Of a stretch of 64,000 nucleotides of DNA, positions 1-8,583 are shown one piece after another (within the stretch, counting starts at the first letter, position 1; each line of letters opens with the position of its first letter). The position numbers and the translations under genes were made by a program. The notes under the pieces are model-generated. The model was given only the letters and a program-made list of their open reading frames with translations, was not told the DNA's origin and did no database searches. Origin of the DNA: CAXBCP01 sp963974055 (GTDB taxonomy: Bacteria > Pseudomonadota > Alphaproteobacteria > MPNO01 > UBA830); contig CAXBCP010000018.1 of assembly GCA_963974055.1 (NCBI GenBank), positions 34,743 to 98,742 on the forward strand, written 5' to 3'.

Positions 1-279
1 TCCCGATAGGTAGACCGCCTGAATGCCGAATCCCGCGACGAGTATGTGTACCGCTTCGGTAATCGATCCGGGCCAGCGGGCTTTCAACAGGAAGCAGGCC
101 GGAACCATGAGCGCTGATGCGACGATATATCGGGCAGCCAGCAGGGTAAACGGCTCCGCATAGGGCAGCCCGTATTTTGCGGCGACGAAGCCGCTTGCCC
201 AGAAAAATATGAACAGTGCCCCGATCGCGGCGAACATGCGATTGCTCAGCGGCGGGATTGGTGCAGGCGGGTGAGGCAT
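1..279 (-). CDS. EamA/DMT-family transporter, N-terminal fragment
   Basis: The reverse strand from the ATG at 279 stays open to the window edge (93 codons) and gives the first part of a hydrophobic protein. Two membrane segments are visible, at about residues 15-34 and 44-62, with the small and aromatic residue pattern (FFWASGFVAAKYGLPYAEP) typical of the first EamA repeat. Family members are inner-membrane drug/metabolite exporters of ten helices, often for amino acids or their analogues; the substrate cannot be told here. The gene is truncated only by the window edge. It is divergent from the DUF2125 gene, about 108 bases away. Confidence 0.8.
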   Translation of the reverse strand, partial: MPHPPAPIPPLSNRMFAAIGALFIFFWASGFVAAKYGLPYAEPFTLLAARYIVASALMVPACFLLKARWPGSITEAVHILVAGFGIQAVYLSG

Positions 280-386
280 CAGGTGTAAACGAATGTCCGG
301 AACTGGAATGGAGCGGCACTGTGACCATTTTGGGGCCGTGATGCCAGCAGATCGATTTTTTGTCGCAGGGTCGCTATATCATCCGT

Positions 387-1424
387 ATGTCCATTCGGCC
401 ACTCAGAGCTGCCTTGCTGCTGTCCGGCGTCGTGGCCGTTCTCGCTGCCGCATATACCGCATATTGGTACTCGGCCGTGGAACAGGTCCGGTCGGGGATT
501 GCGCGGTGGGCGGATGAAAGACGCGCTGCCGGGTGGCAGGTCGACCTGGGTGAGCCGGATATCGGCGGATTTCCGCTTCGGATAGATGTGCTTTTACAGA
601 CACCGCGGCTCGCCGGCCCGGGCAAACGCTGGCGGTGGACCGCGCCCAATGTCCGGGCATTCGCGGCGCCGTGGGCACTCGGCCGGGTCTCCGTTGTCTC
701 CCCCGGAATTCACGTTGTTTCGAACCGGCACGGCGATTACCGGCTTGCGTTCGACGAGGCAGAGGCCGACCTCTCCGTTGACGTAACATCATTGTCGAAC
801 GCCGTGGTCCGGCTGGTGGGTATCGACATCCGCCCGCCCGACGGTGCGCGGCTGCAGGTTGAACGGGCGGTGCTCCGCGGGCAGGGGCCGGTTGTCGTGG
901 TCGATGATGACGCCCTGAATACGGAAGCCGGTTTCGGGCTAGCGATCGATGCGCATGACGTCTCCCTGCCAGCGGAATGGCGACCTGTTCTCGGCCGCGA
1001 AATGGCGCGTCTTTCCGTGGATGCCGTTCTCACTGGGACCGTTGCACCCGGAGCGACGCTTGTCGATACGCTGAGCCGCTGGCGCGATGGCGGCGGCGTG
1101 GTTGAAATCAGGGCGTTTGCGCTCGACTGGCAGGACCTGTCTCTGCGTGCCGACGGTACGTTCTCCCTGGACCGAAACCTGCAGCCCGAAGGGGCGATGA
1201 CGTCTGTGATCCAGGGGATTGGGCCGACATCGGATCGACTGGTTGCCGCCGGGATCATCGACCCGCGCGCCGCCTTTGCCGCAAGGGTCGCCAATCAGGC
1301 GCTTTCCTTTCGCGGCGGTTCGGCGAAACTGCCGCTCAGTATCCAGAATCAGCGTTTGTTCGTCGGGCCGGTGCCGGTCATGCGGCTGAAATCCGTCCGC
1401 TGGGACCGGTTGAACGCCGGCTAG
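387..1424 (+). CDS. DUF2125 domain-containing protein
   Basis: A protein of 345 residues with an N-terminal membrane anchor or uncleaved signal at about residues 6-27, followed by a long periplasmic-type region. The early stretch with GGFPLRIDV and a W-rich turn is the pattern I associate with the alphaproteobacterial DUF2125 family, whose function is unknown. I chose the ATG at 387, which puts the hydrophobic segment close to the N terminus; an in-frame TTG at 360 would add nine residues. Its stop overlaps the stop of the convergent prephenate dehydrogenase gene by four bases (1421-1424). Confidence 0.75.
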   Translation: MSIRPLRAALLLSGVVAVLAAAYTAYWYSAVEQVRSGIARWADERRAAGWQVDLGEPDIGGFPLRIDVLLQTPRLAGPGKRWRWTAPNVRAFAAPWALGRVSVVSPGIHVVSNRHGDYRLAFDEAEADLSVDVTSLSNAVVRLVGIDIRPPDGARLQVERAVLRGQGPVVVVDDDALNTEAGFGLAIDAHDVSLPAEWRPVLGREMARLSVDAVLTGTVAPGATLVDTLSRWRDGGGVVEIRAFALDWQDLSLRADGTFSLDRNLQPEGAMTSVIQGIGPTSDRLVAAGIIDPRAAFAARVANQALSFRGGSAKLPLSIQNQRLFVGPVPVMRLKSVRWDRLNAG

Positions 1425-2335
1425 GGCGTATCGTCTTCCGGCGCGGGCGGGATATGCTGACCCGCCTCGACCACCCCACGGCGGATTTCCTGCGTCCGGC
1501 GGAACAGCGCTTCGAGCGTGTCGCCGTCGCCGACCCGGATGGCGCGTTGCAGGCCCGCCAGGTCCTCGGAAAGCCGGCCCAGCATCTCCAGAACCGCGTC
1601 CCGGTTGGCGATGAAAATATCACGCCACATGACAGGATCGGAGGCGGCGATACGCGTGAAGTCGCGAAATCCGGAGGCTGAATATTTTATGACTTCGGAC
1701 TTGATGTCTTCTTCGAGGTCGGTTGCCGTCCCGACAATCGTATAGGCGATCAGGTGCGGCAGATGCGACGTGATCGCCAGCACCTTGTCGTGGTGTTCCG
1801 GCTCCAGGTAGTCGATATTGCTGCCGGCGCGCGACCATAATTCGGCGACCTTGTCGATGGCCGCTTGGTCGGTGCCGGGCGGCGCCGTGATCAGAAACCA
1901 GCGTCCTTCGAATAGGCTGTCGAAGCCCGACTCGGGGCCGGAATTTTCGGTCCCCGCGATCGGGTGTCCGGGGACGAAATGAACCCCTTCGGGGAGAAGC
2001 GGCATCACGGCGGCGACCGCGGATGCCTTGACCGATCCGACATCGGTCACGATCGCGCCGGGTTTGAGCGCTGGCGCGATGGCGGCCATGATCGCGCCAT
2101 AGGTGGAAACCGGTGTGCAGATCATGATGAGGTCTGCGTCCTGCACGGCTTCGGCCGGGTCCTTCGTCACCTCGTCCGCCAGGCAGAGCGACATTACGGT
2201 TGCCAGTGTTTCGTCCGTTCGGGCCGACGCGACGATTGTTCCGGCCAGCCCGTCCCGGCGCATGACCCGGGCAATCGACGAGCCGATCAGCCCGATCCCG
2301 ATAAGGGCGACCTTGTCGAACAGGGGTTTGGTCAT
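1421..2335 (-). CDS. tyrC: prephenate/arogenate dehydrogenase
   Basis: NAD(P)-dependent oxidative decarboxylation of prephenate or arogenate, the committed step of tyrosine synthesis, in the cytosol. The 304-residue protein starts with a Rossmann motif (GIGLIGSS, about residues 13-20) and has the family signature GHPIAGTE (about 123-130) and SHLPH in the helical C-terminal half. No chorismate mutase or ACT domain is attached, so it is the monofunctional type. Its ATG overlaps the stop of the aminotransferase gene by four bases (2332-2335), so the two are probably translationally coupled. Substrate preference between prephenate and arogenate is not readable by eye. Confidence 0.93.
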   Translation of the reverse strand: MTKPLFDKVALIGIGLIGSSIARVMRRDGLAGTIVASARTDETLATVMSLCLADEVTKDPAEAVQDADLIMICTPVSTYGAIMAAIAPALKPGAIVTDVGSVKASAVAAVMPLLPEGVHFVPGHPIAGTENSGPESGFDSLFEGRWFLITAPPGTDQAAIDKVAELWSRAGSNIDYLEPEHHDKVLAITSHLPHLIAYTIVGTATDLEEDIKSEVIKYSASGFRDFTRIAASDPVMWRDIFIANRDAVLEMLGRLSEDLAGLQRAIRVGDGDTLEALFRRTQEIRRGVVEAGQHIPPAPEDDTP

Positions 2336-3426
2336 GACTGTTTCATGAAGTCGGTAATGGCGTCCATGGTCAGGCGCATTTCGTCCTCGACGCCTACCGT
2401 AATGCGGATTCCTTCGGGGATCCCGGCGCTTGCGGTGCTGCGCGGGATTATGCCGCGCGACGCGAGGAACGCCATCGCGGATGCGGCATCGTGCACGCCG
2501 TCTTCCGGAAACCGGACCAGCACGAAATTGCCGATGCTCGGCACGACATCGAGACCGGTTTCGGCGAGCCGGTCGGACAACCAGGTAAGCCAGGCGGTAT
2601 TGTGGTCGCGCGAGCGGGTCAGGAATTCGACGTCGTTTACCGCCGCGATCCCGGCGGCCTGAGCCGCGCTGGTGACATTGAAGGGCGGGCGAATGCGGTT
2701 CAGCACGTCGGCGACAACAGCGGGACAGTAGGCCCAGCCGAGTCTGACGCCGCCTAACGCATAAATTTTCGAAAACGTGCGGGTCATCACCACGTTCTCA
2801 CCCGCGTCGACGAGTTCGACACCTGCGGAATAGTCGTTGCGGGTGACGTATTCGGCATAGGCCGCATCGATGACCAGCAGGATATCGTCCCGTAATTCTG
2901 CGCGCAGGCGCGTCATTTCGTCTTTCGTGATCATGGTGCCGGTCGGATTATTCGGGTTTGCGATGTAAACGATCCGGGTGCGCTCGGTCACCTTGCCGAG
3001 CAAGGCATCCACGGAGACGGTGAAATCCGTCTCCGGCGCTTTCACGGGCGTCGCACCGACACTTCGCGCAAAGATCGGGTACATCGTAAAGGAATGTTCG
3101 CCGAACAGAATCTCGTCGCCGGGACCGGCATAGGCGCGGGCCAGCAGGCCGAGGGCTTCGTCGGAGCCGGCGCCGCATATGATGCGGTCGGGGTCGAGCC
3201 CGTGGCGCGCGCCGATTGCGGCGCGAAGGTCCGCCGAGCCGCCATCGGGATAGCGATGCAGCTTGCCGGCCAGGGCCTGATAGGCTGCGACGGCTTTCGG
3301 GCTCGGTCCCAGGGCGCCTTCATTCGATGAAAGCTTGATAATGCGCTCGACCCCGTCGACGGTCGATGCGCCCGGCACATAGGGGGCGATGTCCAGAATG
3401 CCGGGACGCGGCGTAAGTGCAGACAT
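2332..3426 (-). CDS. hisC: histidinol-phosphate / aromatic aminotransferase
   Basis: PLP-dependent class I/II aminotransferase of 364 residues. The PLP lysine lies in TFSKIYALGGVRLGWA (about residue 220), and the NPNNPTGT motif is present upstream of it. HisC family members convert histidinol phosphate and often also aromatic 2-oxo acids. Placement between chorismate mutase and prephenate dehydrogenase argues that this copy works mainly in phenylalanine/tyrosine synthesis (phenylpyruvate, hydroxyphenylpyruvate or prephenate). No other his gene is near. The start overlaps the chorismate mutase stop by one base, and the end overlaps the next start by four. Confidence 0.92.
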   Translation of the reverse strand: MSALTPRPGILDIAPYVPGASTVDGVERIIKLSSNEGALGPSPKAVAAYQALAGKLHRYPDGGSADLRAAIGARHGLDPDRIICGAGSDEALGLLARAYAGPGDEILFGEHSFTMYPIFARSVGATPVKAPETDFTVSVDALLGKVTERTRIVYIANPNNPTGTMITKDEMTRLRAELRDDILLVIDAAYAEYVTRNDYSAGVELVDAGENVVMTRTFSKIYALGGVRLGWAYCPAVVADVLNRIRPPFNVTSAAQAAGIAAVNDVEFLTRSRDHNTAWLTWLSDRLAETGLDVVPSIGNFVLVRFPEDGVHDAASAMAFLASRGIIPRSTASAGIPEGIRITVGVEDEMRLTMDAITDFMKQS

Positions 3427-4295
3427 CAGATGGTTTCCCGGTCCGCGATTTCGCCCGCGTCGAACGGAACGGCATATACGCCGATGAAAGTAGCCGCTTC
3501 CACAAGGCCGGTATCCGGGTCGGTGAGCCGTGCCAAGCGGGGATCGTCCGGGCCTGCGAACCCTTCGAGTTCGGCGAGAAACACCGACGTATTATCGGGC
3601 GGCGTGCCGCGCCCGATCAGGCGCAGCGGCTTGATGCCCGCCGCGGCGATCGCATCGTTCAGGCGGGCGCGGCTGACTTCCGGGCTTGTCAGAAGCACGA
3701 ACAGGCTCCGGTCGTTGCCGCTTTCGTCGGGCGGGATGCTGGCAACGCAGAGGGCGGAATCCCCGATGCCGGGTGCGCTCGGCGCGAAGGGCAGGCGGGC
3801 GCAGACGGCCGTGCCGCTGCCCGACATGCCGGCCAGAATCGGCCACCAGGGGGTTTCTTCGCTCTCTTCCGGAATCGGCAGGACGCCAACGGTTGCCGAT
3901 CCGTCCTGCACCGCCGTCAGGACCGCACGTGCCGACGAATAAAGCGCCAGCGGCGTTTCGGCACCGAAATGATCGCGGGCCATGTCGCGGCACATCCGGT
4001 TGTTCTCGGTCGCATAGACGGCCACCGCGAATTCGCCCTGTAGGCGGACCATAGCCGAGACGATTTCGCGCCAGACCTGGACGACCGTGGTCCGCGGAAA
4101 CGGGCCTTTATGCCGGGAGATAAGCCGCCGCAGAATCTGTGCTTCACGCGCCGGGCGCCAGACAGGTGCTCCCTGCTTGGTATCGCGAACGTCGGCGGCG
4201 ATTGCCGCCCGACGCATCAGCAATTCGTGAATCTGGTCGTCGATCCCGTTGATTTCTTCCCGCAGGGCGGCGAGGGGGGTGTTGCCTTCGGACAT
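3426..4295 (-). CDS. chorismate mutase with degenerate prephenate-dehydratase-like C-terminal half
   Basis: First gene of the leftward aromatic operon. From the ATG at 4295 the protein has 289 residues. Residues 1-90 are an AroQ-type helical chorismate mutase (LREEINGIDDQIHELLMRRA and a REAQILRRLI helix), turning chorismate into prephenate. The remainder resembles the periplasmic-binding-like fold of prephenate dehydratase (VGVLPIPEES where dehydratases have a GVxPIENS-type motif), followed by an ACT-like stretch (RSLFVLLTSPEVSRARL), but the dehydratase TRF catalytic motif is not seen. It therefore looks like a P-protein that lost dehydratase activity, perhaps keeping regulation. A longer reading from 4454 is rejected because its extra 53 residues look non-coding. 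Confidence 0.85.
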   Translation of the reverse strand: MSEGNTPLAALREEINGIDDQIHELLMRRAAIAADVRDTKQGAPVWRPAREAQILRRLISRHKGPFPRTTVVQVWREIVSAMVRLQGEFAVAVYATENNRMCRDMARDHFGAETPLALYSSARAVLTAVQDGSATVGVLPIPEESEETPWWPILAGMSGSGTAVCARLPFAPSAPGIGDSALCVASIPPDESGNDRSLFVLLTSPEVSRARLNDAIAAAGIKPLRLIGRGTPPDNTSVFLAELEGFAGPDDPRLARLTDPDTGLVEAATFIGVYAVPFDAGEIADRETI

Positions 4296-4443
4296 GTGCT
4301 GGCCAAGTTTGAGATTGAATTTCAGCGCGCTTCGCAGGGGGGTCCGGACTTTGGGAACCGTCCTCGAAAAGGCGCCAATATGTAGTCGGCGGGGCAGACA
4401 AATGCAAAGAAAACATTGACATAGAAGGGGGGCGACCCTAGCT

Positions 4444-5661
4444 ATGCAGGCCATTTTTAATGCCGGAATACGGTCAGATCAGACGATGGCTACCCGCGAT
4501 ATTCCTTCTGCAAGCGATGCCGGTGCGGGCAGGCTCCCCGGCTTTCAGGTCGAGCTCGCCCGCGATGTGCCGATGCGCCTCGATTCCGGCGAGACTATTG
4601 GCCCGTTTACGGTCGCCTATACGACCTGCGGCGAACTCAATGCCGACAAATCGAATGCTATTCTGGTTTGTCATGCTCTGACGGGCGATCAGTTTGTCCT
4701 TGATACCCATCCGATTACCGGAAAACCCGGTTGGTGGGAATCCATTACCGGGCCGGGTAAACCCCTCGATACCGACCGTTATTTCATTATCTGCGTCAAT
4801 GTGCTCGGCGGATGCATGGGATCGTCCGGTCCGCGCGATATCAACCCGGAGACAGGCCAACCCTGGGGACTGGATTTTCCGATCATTACGATCGGCGACA
4901 TGGTTCGCGCCCAGGCGCTGTTGCTGGACCATCTCGGTATCGACAAGCTGTTTTGCGCCATCGGCGGGTCGATGGGGGCGATGCAGGTGCTGGAATGGGC
5001 CGCGAAATTTCCGGAACGGGTGTTTTCCGTGGTTCCCATCGCCGGCGCCGCGCGCCATTCGGCACAGAACATTGCCTTCCACGAAGTCGGGCGGCAGGCG
5101 ATTATGGCGGACCCGGACTGGCGAAAAGGAAACTACCTGCGGGAGGGCGTGAATCCCAAGGGCGGTTTGTCGGTTGCCCGGATGGCTGCTCATATCACGT
5201 ATTTGTCGGAAACCGCCCTGCACCGGAAATTCGGCCGGCGCCTGCAGGCGCGCGATGCGCTCAGCTTCGGCTTCGACGCCGATTTCCAGGTGGAAAGCTA
5301 TCTGCGTCATCAGGGAAGCACGTTCGTCGAACGGTTCGACGCGAATTCCTATCTCTATATCACCCGGGCCATGGATTATTTCGATCTCGCAGCAGAGCAC
5401 GACGGCGTTCTTGCCGGCGCGTTCGAAGGCACGGGTGTACGTTTCTGCATTATCTCGTTTACCAGCGACTGGTTGTTTCCAACACAGGAAAGCCGCGAGG
5501 TCGTCCGCGCTCTGAATGCGGTGGCCGCCAATGTCAGTTTCGTGGAAATCGAGACCGACAAGGGCCACGATGCCTTTCTGCTGGACGAGCCTGAATTCTA
5601 CCGCACGGTGTCAGGATTTATCGAAGGGGCCGCCGAGCATCGCGGCCTGAGCGGCAAATGA
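4444..5661 (+). CDS. metX: homoserine O-acetyltransferase MetX
   Basis: Transfers an acyl group (acetyl or succinyl) from CoA to homoserine, the entry to methionine synthesis by sulfhydrylation. The 405-residue alpha/beta hydrolase has the nucleophile elbow GGSMGAMQ (Ser176), the acid in SFTSDWLFPT and the histidine in DKGHDAF, with the family stretch NVLGGCMGSSGPRD. A G-rich Shine-Dalgarno-like run lies about 11 bases before ATG 4444; an alternative ATG at 4486 would remove 14 poorly conserved residues. It overlaps metW by four bases, the standard alphaproteobacterial pair. Acetyl versus succinyl preference is not resolved from sequence. Confidence 0.95.
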   Translation: MQAIFNAGIRSDQTMATRDIPSASDAGAGRLPGFQVELARDVPMRLDSGETIGPFTVAYTTCGELNADKSNAILVCHALTGDQFVLDTHPITGKPGWWESITGPGKPLDTDRYFIICVNVLGGCMGSSGPRDINPETGQPWGLDFPIITIGDMVRAQALLLDHLGIDKLFCAIGGSMGAMQVLEWAAKFPERVFSVVPIAGAARHSAQNIAFHEVGRQAIMADPDWRKGNYLREGVNPKGGLSVARMAAHITYLSETALHRKFGRRLQARDALSFGFDADFQVESYLRHQGSTFVERFDANSYLYITRAMDYFDLAAEHDGVLAGAFEGTGVRFCIISFTSDWLFPTQESREVVRALNAVAANVSFVEIETDKGHDAFLLDEPEFYRTVSGFIEGAAEHRGLSGK

Positions 5662-6311
5662 ACGCCGACGGCGTTGTCACCCCCCTGCCACGGTCGGACC
5701 TGCGCAATCTTGCGCGACGCGACCTTCAGATTATCGGCGGGATGATCGGCGACGGTAGCCGTGTGCTGGATATCGGTTGCGGCGATGGCGCACTTCTTGA
5801 TTATCTGGTCCATCAGAAAGGTGTCGACGGTCGCGGGATCGAACTGAGCCAGGCGGGGGTGAATTCCTGCGTGGCGCACGGTTTGTCTGTCATTCAGGGC
5901 GATGCCGATACCGACCTTGCCTACTATCCCGATGACGCTTTCGATTACGTCGTGCTCACCCGAACGCTTCAGGCGACCCGCAACCCCCGGGATGTCGTAT
6001 CGCATCTTGTGCGGATCGGTCGCCATGCCGTCGTGTCGTTTACGAATTTCGGGCATTGGCGGGTTCGTCTCAAACTGCTTGCGCAGGGCCGGATGCCGGT
6101 CGTCGGGGACGATGGCCATTCATGGCACGACACGCCCAATATCCATCTCTGCACGATCCGCGATTTTTCGTTCATGTGCGACGATCTGGGGCTGACGGTC
6201 CAGCGGGCTTTGTCGTTGTCGCGGCACGGGGCGGCCCGCGAGCTGAATTCCGCCGGCGCCGCGGCGAATATCCGCGGCGAAGAAGCCATTTTCCTGCTGA
6301 CCCGGGAATAA
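5658..6311 (+). CDS. metW: methionine biosynthesis protein MetW
   Basis: Class I SAM-dependent methyltransferase-like protein of 217 residues with motif I VLDIGCGDGALLDYL near residue 36 and the family stretch FTNFGHWRVRL. MetW is known to associate with MetX and to be needed for methionine synthesis in bacteria carrying the metXW pair. The start codon overlaps the metX stop (ATGA), so translation is coupled. It ends three bases before the convergent methyltransferase gene. Confidence 0.94.
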   Translation: MNADGVVTPLPRSDLRNLARRDLQIIGGMIGDGSRVLDIGCGDGALLDYLVHQKGVDGRGIELSQAGVNSCVAHGLSVIQGDADTDLAYYPDDAFDYVVLTRTLQATRNPRDVVSHLVRIGRHAVVSFTNFGHWRVRLKLLAQGRMPVVGDDGHSWHDTPNIHLCTIRDFSFMCDDLGLTVQRALSLSRHGAARELNSAGAAANIRGEEAIFLLTRE

Positions 6312-6314
6312 CGC

Positions 6315-7061
6315 CTATTTCGGGTCGGTCGATCCGCGTTCCGTGCCGCCCACCACCCTGACATAGGCGCGTTTGCGGGCTGGCTGATCCGCAAGTGTCG
6401 CCGAGCCGGCGTAGATCTGCTTCTGTGCTTCGACAAATAACAGGCCGCCGAATGTCTGAAACCAGCGCGCGCCAATTTTCTCGAAAGCCGGCGCCGACGC
6501 CAGCGCCATGCGCGACCGGGTCGGGGGGACGAACAGTCCGGTGACGGATTGTTCCGGCTGAAACAGGTTGTCCCGCAGTAAGCGGGACACCTGCCCCGGC
6601 GTATAGGGATGGCCATGACCGAATGGCGTGTGGTCCATCCGCGCCCAGATTCCGCGCCGGCTTGGCACGACGATCAGCACCCGACCGCCCTCGGCAAGAA
6701 CACGCCAGACTTCGCGCAGCATTCTGCGAAGCTGTTCCGAACATTCAAGCGCGTGGATCAGAAGCACCCGGTCCATCGACACATCGGGTAAAGGCAGGTC
6801 GTCCTCCGGTGCCAGGGCGACGATGTTTTTGTCTTCGGCCGGCCAGCGCATAACGCCCTGTTGCGCGGGCATGATGGCGACCACCCGTTCCGCTTCGTCT
6901 TTCAGGCGTCGAAGATAGGGTATCGGATACCCGATACCGGCAACGCTCATCCCGGTGACATCCGGCCAGGCCGTGCGGATATAACGGCGGACGATCCGCT
7001 GTGCGGTGTGGCCGAGCGGTGTATCGTAAAAGTCCCGAAGATCGACGACATCATTGTACAT
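6315..7061 (-). CDS. class I SAM-dependent methyltransferase
   Basis: A 248-residue cytosolic protein with a methyltransferase_11-type core: SVAGIGYPIPYLRRL as an altered motif I, acidic DDLPLPDVSMDRVLL in the position of motifs II/III, and EVWRVLAEGGRVLIVVP as the post-motif strand. Motif I lacks the usual GxGxG spacing, so SAM binding should be checked. I chose ATG 7061, preceded by GGGG five bases upstream, rather than TTG 7088. The gene is convergent with metW and divergent from gloB, and homologues commonly sit beside gloB in alphaproteobacteria as I recall. Substrate unknown. Confidence 0.8.
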   Translation of the reverse strand: MYNDVVDLRDFYDTPLGHTAQRIVRRYIRTAWPDVTGMSVAGIGYPIPYLRRLKDEAERVVAIMPAQQGVMRWPAEDKNIVALAPEDDLPLPDVSMDRVLLIHALECSEQLRRMLREVWRVLAEGGRVLIVVPSRRGIWARMDHTPFGHGHPYTPGQVSRLLRDNLFQPEQSVTGLFVPPTRSRMALASAPAFEKIGARWFQTFGGLLFVEAQKQIYAGSATLADQPARKRAYVRVVGGTERGSTDPK

Positions 7062-7185
7062 ATCCCCAATATGCGCCCCACGGTGCAAAAGGGGAAGAAT
7101 TTAGCCCGCCCATGGTTGGCGCTGGACCCGGGGTTTGATAGGTTTTGGCCCCGAATTCAATTCAGCCGCCCGGAGGCTATGACAC

Positions 7186-7956
7186 ATGTCGACGCTCGAG
7201 ATTCACCAGATTCCAACCCGTTCGGACAACTATGTTTACCTGCTACGGGAAAGTTCCACCGGCAACGCCGCGGTGGTCGACCCGTCCGATGCGGCGCCCG
7301 TGCTCGAAACGCTTGATATGTTCGGTTGGAACTTGACCCATATCCTGGCGACGCATCATCATAACGATCATGTCGGCGGCGTGCCCGAGATCAAGGAAAA
7401 GACAGGTTGCACCGTTGTCGGCCCAAAGGCCGACCGTGACCGGATTCCGATGATCGATATCGAGGTCGCCGACGGCGACATGTTCGAACTCTATGGCGCT
7501 TCGGCAAAGGTGTGGGACGTGCCGGGTCATACGGCCGGGCACATCGCCTACTGGTTCGCGGAGAGCAAGGCCCTGTTCTGCGGCGATACGTTGTTTGCGC
7601 TCGGTTGCGGCCGGGTATTCGAGGGAACGCACGAACAAATGTACAACTCTATTTCCAAGTTCGGCGAAGTGCCCGATGAAACCTGGGTCTATTGCGCCCA
7701 TGAATACACTTCGGCCAATGCGAAATTCGCGCTGCATGTCGATCCCGACAATGCCGCCCTGCAGGCCTATGCGAAACAGATTGAAGAGCGCCGCGCCGCC
7801 GGTGTGTCGACGGTACCGTCCCTGATGGGCGTGGAGCGGCGGACGAACCCGTTCCTGCGCGCCGACGATGCATCTCTCGCGAAGGTGCTCGGCATGGAAG
7901 GCCGCCCGCCGGTCGAGGTGTTTGCCGAAATTCGCGGCCAGAAGGACAATTTTTAG
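7186..7956 (+). CDS. gloB: hydroxyacylglutathione hydrolase (glyoxalase II)
   Basis: Hydrolyses S-lactoylglutathione to lactate and glutathione, the second step of methylglyoxal detoxification. It has 256 residues, the usual family length. The metallo-beta-lactamase metal motif THHHNDHVGG (about 59-68), the second-site HTAGH, FCGDTLFALGCGR and the C-terminal CAHEYT stretch are all present. It is followed after nine bases by a glutathione-transferase-like gene, consistent with a small glutathione-linked detoxification unit. Confidence 0.95.
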   Translation: MSTLEIHQIPTRSDNYVYLLRESSTGNAAVVDPSDAAPVLETLDMFGWNLTHILATHHHNDHVGGVPEIKEKTGCTVVGPKADRDRIPMIDIEVADGDMFELYGASAKVWDVPGHTAGHIAYWFAESKALFCGDTLFALGCGRVFEGTHEQMYNSISKFGEVPDETWVYCAHEYTSANAKFALHVDPDNAALQAYAKQIEERRAAGVSTVPSLMGVERRTNPFLRADDASLAKVLGMEGRPPVEVFAEIRGQKDNF

Positions 7957-7965
7957 GAACCCGCC

Positions 7966-8583
7966 ATGAAACTCCGCTGGTCGCCCACCTCGCCTTTCGT
8001 CCGCAAGGTCGTTGTCCTGATGAAGGAAAAGGGCATCGAGGGCCTCGTCGAAAAGGAAAAATCGAACCCGCTCAGTCGTGAAGACAGGGCGGCGACGCCG
8101 AACCCGCTGGGGAAAATACCGTGCCTGGTCACCGATGACGGCAAAGCCGTGTTCGATTCACCGGTTATTATGGAATATCTGGACACCGTCTGCGACGGAC
8201 CGGAGATGCTGGCGAAAACCGGAGAGGCCCGGTGGACGACGCTGCGCCGGCAGGCGACGGCCGATGGGATGATCGACAGCATGGTGACCTGTTTCGTCGA
8301 AAGCCTGAAGAAACCAGAGCGTCAGTCCGGCGGTATCCTTGCCCATAATAAGGCAATCGTTTTCAGCGGTATCGCTGCTCTCGAGACCGAGGTCGATACC
8401 TTCGGCGACAGTATCGATATCGGGACGATTTCCGTGGCAGTCGCGCTGTCCTTTGCCGATCAGACGTTTCCGGACGACGACTGGCGTTCCGAAAACCCCA
8501 GGCTTGCCGGCTGGTTCGACGCGTTCGACAAGCGGCCGTCGATGACCGAGACCGTTCTGGTCGATGCGCGGTCGTTCAAATAG
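7966..8583 (+). CDS. glutathione S-transferase family protein
   Basis: A 205-residue two-domain GST. The N-terminal thioredoxin-like half has SPTSPFVRKVVVLMKEKG, NPLGKIPCLVTDDGKAVFDS (the cis-Pro and glutathione-binding Asp-Ser), and an all-helical half follows with the conserved late-domain stretch DQTFPDDDW. The likely activating residue is one of the serines near residue 9. It lies nine bases after gloB, and its stop overlaps the convergent monooxygenase gene. Substrate unknown. Confidence 0.9.
   Translation: MKLRWSPTSPFVRKVVVLMKEKGIEGLVEKEKSNPLSREDRAATPNPLGKIPCLVTDDGKAVFDSPVIMEYLDTVCDGPEMLAKTGEARWTTLRRQATADGMIDSMVTCFVESLKKPERQSGGILAHNKAIVFSGIAALETEVDTFGDSIDIGTISVAVALSFADQTFPDDDWRSENPRLAGWFDAFDKRPSMTETVLVDARSFK

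Noticed and set aside
4296..4443. A SAM-II-type riboswitch upstream of metX
   Set aside because: Such elements are common before metX in alphaproteobacteria, but the conserved blocks expected (for example GATTTAA and GCTAAA with the pseudoknot) are not found in this 148-base gap.
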